Shown one piece after another: positions 10,539 through 21,669 of a stretch of DNA of 64,000 nucleotides. This DNA is from Yamagishiella unicocca. Taxonomy: Eukaryota > Chlorophyta > Chlorophyceae > Chlamydomonadales > Volvocaceae. Position 1 is the stretch's first letter. Every line of letters begins with the position of its first letter. The position numbers and the translations under genes were made by a program. The DNA lies in the NCBI GenBank assembly GCA_003116995.1, contig BDSL01000017.1, positions 248,001 through 312,000 of the forward strand, written 5' to 3'. The notes below the pieces were generated by a model. That model saw only the letters and a list, made by a program, of their open reading frames with translations. It searched no databases and was not told the origin of the DNA.

Positions 10539-13500
10539 ATGGCGCTAGATACCCGCAACGCGGAAAATGCAGCATGGCTGGTTAAGGTACGACTTACCTG
10601 GGACCAGTTTATCCAGCGGACGGGGGAAAACCTTGCCATCCCGAGACTGGCCAGCGAATGCTGACTTCTACTTCCTGTGCGTTCCGAACGGTCGGCATCC
10701 CTTATGATATCGGCAGGTGCCGTACGCCCTTGCCAGCGTATGGAAGGCGGCATGCGAGCACTCCATGGCTGGCCAAGTAGACGACTCGCCGGAGGGGCAG
10801 GCCCTGCTGGGCCGTATTGTGACTGAGCCTGTAGCTGAGGTACGATTGAGCCGTGGCGGATACGACTTGAACGGGGTATAGAGTAAACCGGTCTTCGGCA
10901 GAGGAGGAAAGGTGTCACTAGCTGTACTAGCTGGACAAAAGTGGGGACTCAACCCGAGTTGGGTTAGACGCGTGGTTGGGGTTGGGGTTGAGCTCTTTGC
11001 GGTCAACTCGGCTGTGATTGGGACTGGATTCTGGATGGGTTTCGGGGCATCACCACGTCCCGCGTCACCGTGTCCCGATTCGCCACCCCGGTCCTCCATT
11101 TTGCGCTGCTCACGCTGCCGCACATTACGGTAGTGTTTTCTTTCCCTTAACGGGTCACCGGGGCGGATCACCTCCACAGGTTTCTCGGCAGCCAACCCAA
11201 AGTGCACCAGCATGCGCACGACCAGGTGTCCGAAGCCTATGCACCAGCTACAGCGCAGCTCCCAAGTCGAGCATATGCGCAAATTACGTCGCAGTTCCCA
11301 CGTCGAGTAGCCGGTTATTTGTTATACACATACATACACTCTCCTTGGCCCTTCGCCCTCTCCGCCCCAACCTCCCGCTGGGACTGCTGCCCCTGACGAT
11401 GGTGGGTGGCTGCTGGGCGTGCTACTGGCGGTTGGCTGGTTCAGGAGGGCAACGTGTCCTTTCTGGAGCTGCCAGGTGAGTTGCTTGGGGCCCGAGACTC
11501 GGGGACGGGAGTGGAGGGGAGAGGCGGGCCTTGGGAGGTTGCAAGGAAAACCCGTGTAGGGGGGAGGAGGAGGGAGGGGAGGTTGCAGGGAAAACCCATG
11601 TACGGAAGAAAAACCGGGGCTTGGGAAGGGAGGACAGGCTTGGCAAGGGGACACGGGAGGGGAGGCAGAGGGGCGGGTGCAAGAGCGGCGAGTATCGGTT
11701 GGTGTTGACGAAACCTGGTGGGGAGAAGGCGCCGAGGTAAAAGCTCAAGGTACGGATGCCTAGGCGATGCCGAGGGTTTGTGAGGAAACCCGTGTTTGTG
11801 TGTGGGGGGGTGGTGGCATAAAAACCGTTTACGCGACGGGACAGGGTAGCCGCGTGGTCGTCGGAGGAAGGAGGGGGAGCGGAGCGATGTGGCCTGGCCC
11901 CGCACCCGCCCCCGCACCCGCACCCGCCACCGCACCCGCCCGCCTAACACACACCGACTTCCAGCCCCTAACCTCCCAATCCCAACCCACACACACCCTG
12001 CTACGAAAACACACCCTGCTCCGAAACCAGAGGTGATGCTGGCGGAGGGCATCCCTCGCCGCTTCAAGTTGCAGCAGATGCCTCTACCCCCCGGGGAGAG
12101 CAGCAAGATGCACGTGCTGTCGTACGAGGCGCCGGCCGCGCCGCAAGCTCCCGTGGGGCCGGGCTCTGGGGCGCCGGTGAACCGGGAGGTGGTCAAGCCA
12201 CGTGAGTACGTCGTTGGCTTACCGCTTGGCCTCGGAATTATTATACGGAACTGGAATGCAGAGCGAAACTCCGGACGGTGTGCAGCGCACGACCCAGCGA
12301 CCAGAGGCACGGGCGGGAGTGGCTATGCGCCTATGTGACAGCGGTTGCATGTGGGTCGGGCGGAGTGTGTGCGTGGGGGGGGGCGCGAGACTAGAGTGGA
12401 GACGAAACCCGCGAACTTGGACCGGAGGAAGCGAACGGGACGAAAACGAGGGTAGCGGTGCGACGCGTGTGCTTATTGGTGGTAGGGTGGTGGGGTTTCG
12501 GATAATTAAGGGCCAATGACCAAGAAAATCAATTGTTGGTGGTGTGGTTGGCAGGGTATCTGACAGGCTAGGGTATGTCGAGCGTGGAACGTCGGTTTGA
12601 GCCCCCCCCAACCCCCGCCCCACCCCCCCGGCAGGTGTTGACGGAACGATCCAGCAGCGCATCGATATGGTGCCCATGGTCATGGACGACAAGGTACGAC
12701 ACGTTGGACGAACGGTGGGGGTTGGGCTCCTTAAGACCATCGCGTACGGTTGCCGGTCCGTCGGTACGGCTGCCGTACGACAAGAGCGGTCCAGGCGGGT
12801 GTGCCCGGTGCCCCACTGGAACTGGCCCCATTTCCCTCCCAAGTACCGCCCTCTCCACCCCACCTTACGTCATGCTTCTTGATGTGTCCCATATGGTTCG
12901 TTGGTTTGTTGGCCGTTGGTCGTTAATACCGTTATTTCCCGTCCTTCGTCCCCAGGGCTCCTGGGCGCTGGACTCGGAGTACCTGAAGCTGATCCGCTCT
13001 CGGACGGAGCAGGCCGCGGAGAAGGTGAAGAGGAGGGGGCCGGGGCGGGGGCCCTCGGATAAGTGTGTACTTGCTCCAGAGCCTAGCGGGGGGTGGTGGT
13101 GGGGAGGACCACGACCCGTCCTTCACCACCTCGGCGCCTGGGCCTCCCTGGTCTCCTCGCACACCCGCCCCCGCCTCTGCTGTCGCCCCCCCTCCCTCCT
13201 ACCATGCCCCCTCCATCCTTCCACACTTCTCAGTCCGAGTAACCGGTTCACTTTTACAGCCCGCCATCCTTTCCCGGTCCTTGCCGGTCCACCGGTTTAC
13301 TCTCTCCTTCCCTCCTCTCCAACCCGTCCCGCCGCCCGCCCCCCTGGAGCAGGTCCGTGTGGTTGGCTTCTACGAGGACAGCGTTGACAACATGCTAGCG
13401 GACCTGGCGCAGCAGAAGAAGGTGGAGCGAGACATCACCGCCAGGAGGAAGGTGGGCGGGGGAGGGGGGATTTAAAGAAATCCGGGGGATACAATTAAAG

Positions 13501-14834
13501 AACCTGTAACGCGACGAAGAATCGGGGGGGGAGAACCCCCGGTGACACGACATGGGAAGTGGAACCGGTGGGCAGGGGAGGGGGGGAGAAGAACCGGTTA
13601 CTCGACATGGGGAGTGTAACCGGTGGGCGGGGGAGGGGAGGGAAAACACACGTTGACACGACATGGTTCAGGTTGTGTATTGCGATCGTGGGGTTGAGCT
13701 GCTAGGTCGGAGGCACGGACGTGGCGAGCGGCTCGCGACGAGGGGGCCAGGGCAGCGGGAGCGATGCTGCAGCTGGGTAAGGCCCACAGGGCGGGTGAGA
13801 GACGGGTGGAGACGTTAAGGGGTGGTTTCCTCGCCACCCACCAAACTGACTTCTCAGGGCACCCAACCTTCCCGCCCCGGGTTCCACATACACACACACA
13901 CATCGCGCTCAGTCTCCTTCGCGGCTCAGCTCAGCATACTTAAAACACACCACACACAACCCCCCCAAAACCGCCCCCCCCCTCAACGTGTACACGGGTT
14001 TCTTCGCCTTCCCCCCCCCCCAAAACCCATCCTTCCCTTCCCAGGCCACCGTCGCCGCCGCCAAGGCCGACACCCTCAAGCGGCCACGCCTGGAGAAGGA
14101 CGAGCTGGAGGAGATGTTGTTCCGACTGTTCGAGCGGAATAGCGCGTGGGCTTTCAAGGCGAGTGAGGGGGCAGGGGGGCCGGGCAGGGGGGGACAAGGG
14201 GGACCGGGTGCGGGGCGGGTGCGGGGGTTCTTCAAGGCGAGTGAGGGGGCAGGGGGGTGGGAGGATGCGCGAGTGTGTCGGTGACACATGCCAACAACAG
14301 GTAAACATCGCCGCTGCCGCCGCCGTCGCTTTCGCTTTCGCCGCCGTTATCGGGAGCCGTCGCGTACAACGACAGGATGGTACGGTTGGTGCGACGGAGA
14401 GCAGTTGGCCGTTCGTCCGTTACGATGCGGTAGATCCTTCGGCCAGTTCAGTTGCAAATAAATAAGTCAATTTCCAAAGCAAGGTTAACACCAAGCCCGA
14501 ACCCAGACCCAAGCCGCGCCCACTTCCTTGCCTGCCGCCCTTCCGCTGCCGGCTATCCGATTCGGTTTTCTCTTTCGGTTTTCGGGTGTTTTCCTTTGCA
14601 ATCCCCTCCCCCCCCGCTCCCCTCCGACGCCCATGCGCCAACTATCCTGTCCCTGTCGTGTAAACGGAGCTTACGCCACCCCCCCGCCAGGCGCTCATTG
14701 CTGAGACCCGGCAGCCCCACATGCATCTCAAGACGGTGCTGGAGGGGATCGCGTCGCAACAGAAGCGTGGACCCAATAAGGACAAGTACGAGCTCAAGCC
14801 CGAGTACCGCTCTAAAGCCAGGGCGCCTAACTAG
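10539..14834 (+). CDS. Transcription initiation factor TFIIF, beta subunit (RAP30), about 285 aa
   Basis: Nuclear general transcription factor that, with TFIIF alpha, binds RNA polymerase II and helps recruit it to promoters. Exons: 10539-10586, 10717-10839, 11445-11475, 12031-12201, 12635-12693, 12956-13024, 13353-13451, 14045-14158, 14691-14834; all junction phases agree. Family marks: WLVK followed by VP at the exon 1/2 junction and LGRIVTEP (N-terminal dimerisation region), a central strand region ending RRFKLQQM and MHVLSYEA, and a C-terminal winged helix with KRPRLEKDELEEMLFRLFER, RQPHMHLKTVLEGIA and YELKPEYR. The length fits the family (about 250-290). The donor of exon 8 is GC, not GT, and its context is repeated 78 bases downstream. 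A TGTAA signal follows the stop at 15080. The third exon is only 31 bases and is the weakest part of the model. Confidence 0.9.
14155..14263 (+). repeat. Duplicated 5' splice-site context in TFIIF beta intron 8
   Basis: TCAAGGCGAGTGAGGGGGCA occurs at 14155 and again, at the same spacing from the GC donor dinucleotide, at 14233. The two GC donors (14159 and 14237) are 78 bases apart, and the interval is open in frame and Gly-rich. Confidence 0.85.
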
Positions 14835-15079
14835 GCTACCGGGTCCTGCTCCCCGCCCCACTATTCTTGCTATTCCCTGCGGGTGGGTGCAGCCTGAGGC
14901 GGCGCCAAGGCGGCTGTATGTGTGGCGGTGGCGAGCCGCTTACGAGGGGGGAGAGGGAGCGAAGTAAGAGAGCGAGAGAGAGAGGGAGGGAGCGAGGGTG
15001 CGAAGGAAGAGGAGGAGAGAGAGGGAGCGAGGGCCACCTGGACCTCATGGCTCGTGGGGACACCCGCCCTTAGGCGGAC

Positions 15080-15084
15080 TGTAA
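15080..15084 (+). terminator. TGTAA polyadenylation signal of the TFIIF beta gene
   Basis: TGTAA, the usual poly(A) signal of chlamydomonadalean algae, lies 246 bases after the TFIIF beta stop codon. Confidence 0.6.
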
Positions 15085-15128
15085 CCAACTAATAATCAAC
15101 CAATCAACTAATTAAGGGCGGGCTGATG

Positions 15129-15223
15129 GTGGCCTCAGCCGTGCCTTGTGGCCTCAGCCGTGCCTTGTGGCCTCAGCCGTGCCTTGTGGCCTCAGCCGTG
15201 CCTTGTGGCCTCAGCCGTGCCTT
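15129..15223. repeat. 19-bp minisatellite
   Basis: Five perfect tandem copies of GTGGCCTCAGCCGTGCCTT, followed by G-rich repeats to about 15310. Confidence 0.92.
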
Positions 15224-15310
15224 GGCGGCGGGAGCAGCAGGATGTGTGTTGGGGGGGGGCGAGGTGTGTTGGGGGGGGGAGGGCGCGAGGTGTGTTGGGG
15301 GGGGGGCGCG

Positions 15311-17985
15311 AGGTGTGATATGGTACGTCAGCTGACGGCCTCGCAGCCTACTAGTGCCCCTCAGGATCCCTGATCATGGCATGAAGGATGAGCAGGGTGA
15401 AGGATGAGGGTTACGGGTCAGCAGGGTGAGGGATGAGCAGGGTGAAGGATGACAGCAGGGGGGAGCTGGAGACCGCAACACTCGGATCGCTCGATTGCCG
15501 TACAGTTAGTTGGCGTGGGACAGCGGCAGCAGGTAGGAACGGTCATTGCCGTGGCAATCTGGAAGTGACAGCAGCTCCCCAATCGAGGAGGTGTACCGGG
15601 TGCACGTGTAAGGCGCAGCACGGTGGTTTGGATGCGGTCAGTAGTGCGACCCATGGGTCGGGTTCAGTCGGCGCATGCTTGCTCGGCCCGCATCTATAAC
15701 CGGCTGTCGCGCGATGCATACCCGCAGGCTCTCCGAGTCAGCGGATGCATCACAAATACCAATGCCTCTGGCCGCGGCGCCACTGACCTCGCCTTCGGTG
15801 ACCTCGACATGGGCGCGTCCTGATGAGGGATAGCGCAATTAACACATCCGGACACGTTGAAGCGTCGGCATCGTCTCAATCGTGCGTTCAGATAATTTGC
15901 TAGCTGATTTATTTCAATTTGACGAAATCGGCGGCGTAACAAAAGCTATAGTGTTTGCGTCTGCGGACGTCGTGATCGAGGCGCCAGCATGGATCGGGCC
16001 AACTCAACGCTGGTCTCGTCCGTCGGACGCTTAAGCGTTAGAATTCACCATGAACATCCAACCGCAACTAATGGAGACACGATGGGAGTTCATTGGGCTA
16101 TTGGGAGTTAGGCAAATAAGGTAGGACCTACCACCGCCACGCATTGGCGTAAGTCTACGAGGCATCTTTCCGATGACCAACAATAATTCATGTGGACAGG
16201 GAAGTCATGTGGGCATAGATGCAAGCTCCGTTTACCTGTGATCGTCGTCCTTAGGAAGCAAAATGCCGGCACATTGTTTTCAGGTGAGAGGTGACGGTAA
16301 GTTGCGTACGACTTTTTGCTGTCAAAGGCCGAAAAATCACAAAAGCTGACCGGTATAGGAAAGAATGAAAATCGACAACTCTATCAACCAAGTCATCATC
16401 CTGCCAATGAGACGCACGCACGCGGTATGCCCCTGTTCCGTACCTCCTCGCTCGTTGCTCGTACCAGCTGCGTGCTCGCGCGCGAACGGTAGACGATGCA
16501 ATGCTCTGTGCACAGGGGAATGCCGAATGGCATCACTGCATGCTGAACCCGTCGAGGCGCGGATAGCAGCGTACGATGGTGGGAAAATGGGTGCTTTTGG
16601 AGTCGCGCTCACGTCGAAGGACGCATTTCTCGCTGTCGCAGGGAACACGGTGGTGAAATTCGTCCTGTTTGAGCTTTGGAATGGAGGACGTCTGGGAGAC
16701 TTACTAAGGCTGCACGTGCTGGCTCACAGTCGCCACCTCGCTACGTAGGAGAAGGAATGAAAAGCGATCAAGCCAGATTAACATGAATGCGATGAGTTCA
16801 GAACTTGAAGCTTTCGAACCGGGCGAGCCGAGCATGCATCCAACGCAACGCACAATTGCGATTGCGATTGCAGCCCGTTCCATTTACCGTAAACCGCTGA
16901 GTGTATGTAGTGTATAGCGGTACTCGAAATCACGCGACGGCTCGCATGTCCGAAAGGGTCCTAAAATGCCTTCGACCGAGGTTCGCTCGCGCCGGTACTC
17001 TGGGTGCCATGTGAGCCACATCGACGCCTATTTAGTCGTATCATGATGGAGCCCTATGGGCCAGACCGGGCGCCAGTGACTAGGCGCTCCGACCGTGTCC
17101 ACGGTTGCCAGCTGTTGCGGCTCACAAGTTCGCTGTGATAAAATATGACCCTCAAAAGGGAAAAATGAGGAATACAGACTGCGCTGCGCATGACCTTCCA
17201 GCCGTGTTGTGCTCGTCCGTCATCAGAAGCAGCTTTACGTAACCCGGTCAGTCGGAGGAACGTCGGTCGGTCTGGCATTTAAACGGACGAGTCTTCCCTA
17301 CTTAAATCATCTACGCTGTTCATCAACAATCAGTTCCTGTGCATAACTACAACATCTGATTTAAAGCGCATCGTTTGAAGCTTATATCGTTCACGTAAGT
17401 TCACAACTTTTAGGACGGCCGGCCTTCCTCGCGCGGGCATATGGTGAATGTGACTGCTACCGCTATAATAGATTTGATTACCTACTGGATCGTTGGCACT
17501 TGGTAGTGTTGTGCTCGCTCTTTTCCGCCGATGCGATTTTGGGGCTTAGGAGGGGCCTCAGGGCGTCAGCTGTCGCTAATCATCAAGAGACGTGCTCTAT
17601 ATTTACCCTGACGTGTATCCTGCTGCCGACATCGTGGTACAGGCGTCGTGTATCATCTTTCAACGAACTCATACATTACGAATCTGGGTAAGCATTTTGC
17701 AAGCATCGTTCCACAAAGCTCGAAAAAATAAGGAACTAGCCAGCAATAATGCACAACATATAATCTTTTCGGCTTTGCAAAGCCACGCTAGCCATTGCAA
17801 CGATAACTGCGCCTCACTGCGCGCACCGAATAGTTGCTCTGTTGCTGAAATGAACTGAATTCTTGCTGTCCTACCGTTATGCAGGAAGAAGAAGATCAAC
17901 CGACTGACCCACAACAATTCAAGCGCTCGGTGGCACATCAGCCACACACGCTTTGTGTAATCGCTTTGAGAATCCGCCAACATAA
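15311..17985. other. Intergenic region before the protease-like cluster
   Basis: Base composition falls compared with the genes. Open frames are short and carry no motif I recognise. Short GGATGAGCAGGGTGAA-type repeats occur at about 15385-15450. The promoter of the first protease-like gene must lie near the end, but no convincing TATA box stands out. Confidence 0.5.
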
Positions 17986-20706
17986 ATGGCGTGCGCTACT
18001 TTGCTGCTTTTGAGTACGCTCTTGGTCGCTGTCACTGGTAGGTGTGCGCAGAAACCACCGGGTATACTTGTTCATGCGCAAAAAACATGTGTGGCTGGTA
18101 AACCTGCTCCGGCACGCTGGGCACTGCACATTGCACACACCATACTGCGCCCATACCATTGCTCCTCTCACTCCCCGTACGCTGCTACGTATTCCCTCCC
18201 GGCCGTACGCTCGTCCATCCGTCCCTTCCATCCCAGCTGGCGGCCAGCAGGGCAGCTGCCCCCTCACGTACGAGCCCGTCGTGGACCCCCGGACCGGACT
18301 GCCCTTCTACAACGACTGCCTGGCGCGACTGCAGCTCCCCTCCGGCAGCCGCCTGCTCCGCCGCAGCGCGCTGGAGGCGGTCAGCAGCGGCCGCCAGCTC
18401 AAGGCCGCGACCGAGCCCGCCCTGGCCCCCTCAACCCAAGACTACATGCGACTGCTGCCGCCACCGGCTGCGGCTGCAACAGATGGTGAGTTTACCCGGG
18501 AGCAACATTTCCAAATGCCTCTCATCATCGTACTACGTACGGTCAGTAATAACGGGCGGTGCCAAATGGGAGCTGCCAGCAAAGGAGCTGGCACTGCACT
18601 GCCGTTTGGGGTGGGTTTACTTGGTTCCCAGTTCAGTAATCTCTAACTCAATTACCTCTAGCCCACCTCCGGTCTCAGGTCCGGCCCGTCCCGACACCCA
18701 CGCATACTGCTGCTGCCCCCGTGCCTTGCTGCCTCTATCTGTGTTGCCTGTTCAGACGTCGTGGACATGGCGACCGTGACCAGGTTCGCGGACGACGGCT
18801 TCTTCTACGTTGGGCGCCCCGGCTTCCTGGAGGGAGCCCCGGCAGCAAAGAACACAGATGAGCAGCCCAAGTAAGTCGTATACAGTACGGCGTACGACCT
18901 GGCGCGCAACGGCCTCAGCTGCGGGGGTTAATGTTGTGCAGTTTTTGTAAGGGAATCAAACGGCACACAGCTGTGACATTTTGAAGCCGTATGAAGCCTG
19001 CTGGTTTTCCAAAACAAGCAATAGCCAACCAGCCAGTGTCCTCGTTCCCGCCTGGTTGCGCATTGCGAACCCCTCGCCCCCACGCACGCGCCCTCACCCC
19101 TACCTGCTTGTTTTCTCTCCCGGCCCTCGTCACCTCGTTCCCCCGCAGGTCGCGAGGCGAGGCGGCCCCCACCTCCGTTGACGGCACCCGCGTCTCCCTC
19201 CGCGTCATCTACCCCGAGGGCGACATGTACATGAAGATCTGGAGGAGCGAGGAGCTGCAGCGCATGAGCGCCTCCGCTACAGCCGATGGGCAGGCGGCCC
19301 TGTCGGGGCCGTCCATCCCGGACGACGAGGCTGCGTCAGAGCTCGTCACTGCTGCTGTTTCCGGCAGCCGCCGCATAGCGCGGCGGTTAATGGGCGTGGG
19401 AAATTCCGATGTTGAGGCCAGTTCTCAGGACAGCAACAACGGAAACGGGAACGCGTACGGCAAGGGCAACGGCAATTCAGGTTCGGGCGACTCGAGCAAC
19501 GGCAAGGCGACCGCGAATCGAACGGAGGTCACTACCATGTCGTTTCCCTACAGCGCCGTCTCCTACATGAACTTCCTGCGGGGCACCACCTCCTCCTGGT
19601 GCAGTGCCGCCCTGGTGGGCACCACGGGCCGCCTGGTCCTCACCGCCGCCCACTGCCTCTACAACTTCGACTCAATCTCCGGCGCCGGCAAGGGCTACTA
19701 CCAGTCGTTCTTCGTGAGCCCCGGCATGTACCGCAAGAACGGCACTGTAACGTCACCGTACGGCCGCCACCAGGGCAGCCTAGCGGAGGTGATGGCGCAG
19801 TGGATGCTCAAGGTAGGGGAGGGGGCGCTGGCGGCGGGTCGGGTGGGCAAGGGTAGGGTCGGGGAAGAAGAGGAGGGATGGAGGGGTTGGGACCACCCCT
19901 GGAGTGGCGAGCGGGCCAGATCGTGCTGCGCGCGCTGGGGCAAAGCTAATTGGGCAACACGCTGATCCCGCCATTGCCGTCGTCCGTACGAAATTCAGGG
20001 CAACTTCGACTTCGACATTGGCCTGCTGCGGCTCAACTACCACTACACCAACGCCGGGACTCTAGGCCTGCAGGACGCCAGCTGTTCGCAAAAGTCCTTC
20101 TCTCTCACCAGCGCGGGCTACCCAGGCAAGCACCACTGGCACGCAGGGGCGGGGGCTTGGGTCCTGCTAGCTAGCCAGCCAGCGGTGGGCACGCACACTG
20201 CCGGTGCACACTCCCTCGGCAGCATAGCGCGCACTCTTTCTTTCACGCCTGTCGCCCTTCGCTTGCTTACCAGCGCCGTCGTGCGCCCACGGTAACGTCC
20301 CGCTGTTGGCCCCGCCCGCCACCTCCCGGAGGTTGACTCCTCCCTCTGATTTCACCTGCCGCTGCAAGAGAAGCCACCCAGCCCTTGATAGGGGGTTCTT
20401 GACCTAGCAACTAACCTCCGCCACACGCTGTCGCGTCCCCCGAAACCACCTACCTGCCGCCCAGGCGACAAGGACGTCAACGGCACGATGTGGAAGCAGA
20501 CCTTTAACACGAGCGCGGCCATGTGCTCCGGCAATGTTGCGCAGAAGGGCATGGGCTACACCTTCGCCACCGGCCAGGACGGCTCCTCCATGTGGACTCC
20601 CAACAACGCAGTGCGCTTCGTGATGTCCGGCACCAGCGCAGTGCCCATCACCCCTACCTACTACAACTGGATGCTCGACTTCACCTCCCGCAACATCATG
20701 TGAGCG

Positions 20707-20742
<36 letters not shown>

Positions 20743-21669
20743 TTGCGGCTTCCTGCTACTGTTCAATCCAGTAGCTAGTCAAAACGAGGAGCTCCCACTG
20801 CCAACCTTGGTACCATCACCGCCAAAAACAACAGCCAACTCGGCAAGCCTCATCCCTCGGTGCTGTCCTCGCTCCCGCAAAGTCGATCCATCGCCAAGTA
20901 GCTCCTCTCTGACGGCCTGCCCTCCTAAACACCGCTGCCGCCCCGTCTGCTCTCGTCTTCACCTTTCAGGAACCTTCCCCGCACGATGCTCGCTGCCGGG
21001 CCAGTCGGCGCTGACCTGTTCATCAAGTGCAACCTTGCGGCGCTGACCTGCGTCGGCACCAAGCTCAAGTCGGAGGCCACCGTCTTCTTCGTTCATCCCA
21101 TCGGCGGCATCCGCAAGTGGGCTCTCCGAGTCCAGGACCAGTCGTTGTGCCTAACCGTCACCAGCCCAACCGCCAACCCCGCAGCCGTCAACCTGTGAGT
21201 GCTGCGGCTCAATTACTAGCCGGCCACACGGCCAGCCAGACACTGCAGCTACATGCTAACATGGCATTTTGCTTTCGCTACATCACTGCCGGCGGGAACC
21301 TGCTGCCCCCGTTGCCTTGCATGTCGCCGGCTCGTTCCCCACCCCTCCAGTGCCGACCAACGGCTTTCCTCTCATCATACCCCACCTTAGCCCCCCCTTC
21401 GTTGTATGTAGCTATCCCCGTTCCTCACTCCTCCGCACCCCTCCACCTCTCCTCCACCCAGTGCCGCCTGCAACGGGGACAACCGGTTCAAGTTCAACGC
21501 CACCGCCCTGTGGAACTCGATGCCGTACACCACGTATATGACTCTGGCTCGCGCCGATACCGGCGGGCTGCTGAAGTGGGCTGGCGACGGAGTCACCCCC
21601 ACTGCGAGCTCTCCCGCGTCTTGCTCCGGAACCCCCGAGTGCAGCTGGAGGCTCGTCCAGGTCATCTGA
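17986..21669 (+). CDS. Secreted V8/trypsin-like protein, tandem copy 1, about 624 aa
   Basis: Exons: 17986-18037, 18237-18485, 18756-18870, 19149-19812, 19999-20125, 20465-20699, 20970-21194, 21462-21669; phases agree throughout. A signal peptide (MACATLLLLSTLLVAVT) is followed by a Kazal-like motif (CPLTYEPV...FYNDCLARL), a variable Asn/Gly linker, and a peptidase domain of the chymotrypsin-fold V8 type: LVLTAAHC (His307), FDIGLLRL (Asp366) and GYPGDK...GTMW. At the nucleophile site the sequence is GQDGSSMW, so Asp441 stands where V8-type enzymes have Ser (GNSGSP); the 75-residue Asp-to-site spacing fits. The C-terminus (exons 7-8) has CLTVTSPTANPAAVNLAACN and ALW, resembling a degenerate R-type lectin repeat. 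Intron 5 starts with GC where the two paralogues have GT. It is probably extracellular; proteolytic activity is doubtful. Confidence 0.85.
20705..20738. repeat. (GCT)n microsatellite in intron 6 of tandem copy 1
   Basis: About ten GCT/GTT triplets a few bases after the exon 6 donor; the introns of copies 2 and 3 have shorter versions. Confidence 0.85.

Noticed and set aside
11441..12310. 289-residue minus-strand open frame
   Set aside because: Antisense to TFIIF beta exons and introns; the plus-strand exon chain has clear family motifs and consistent phases.
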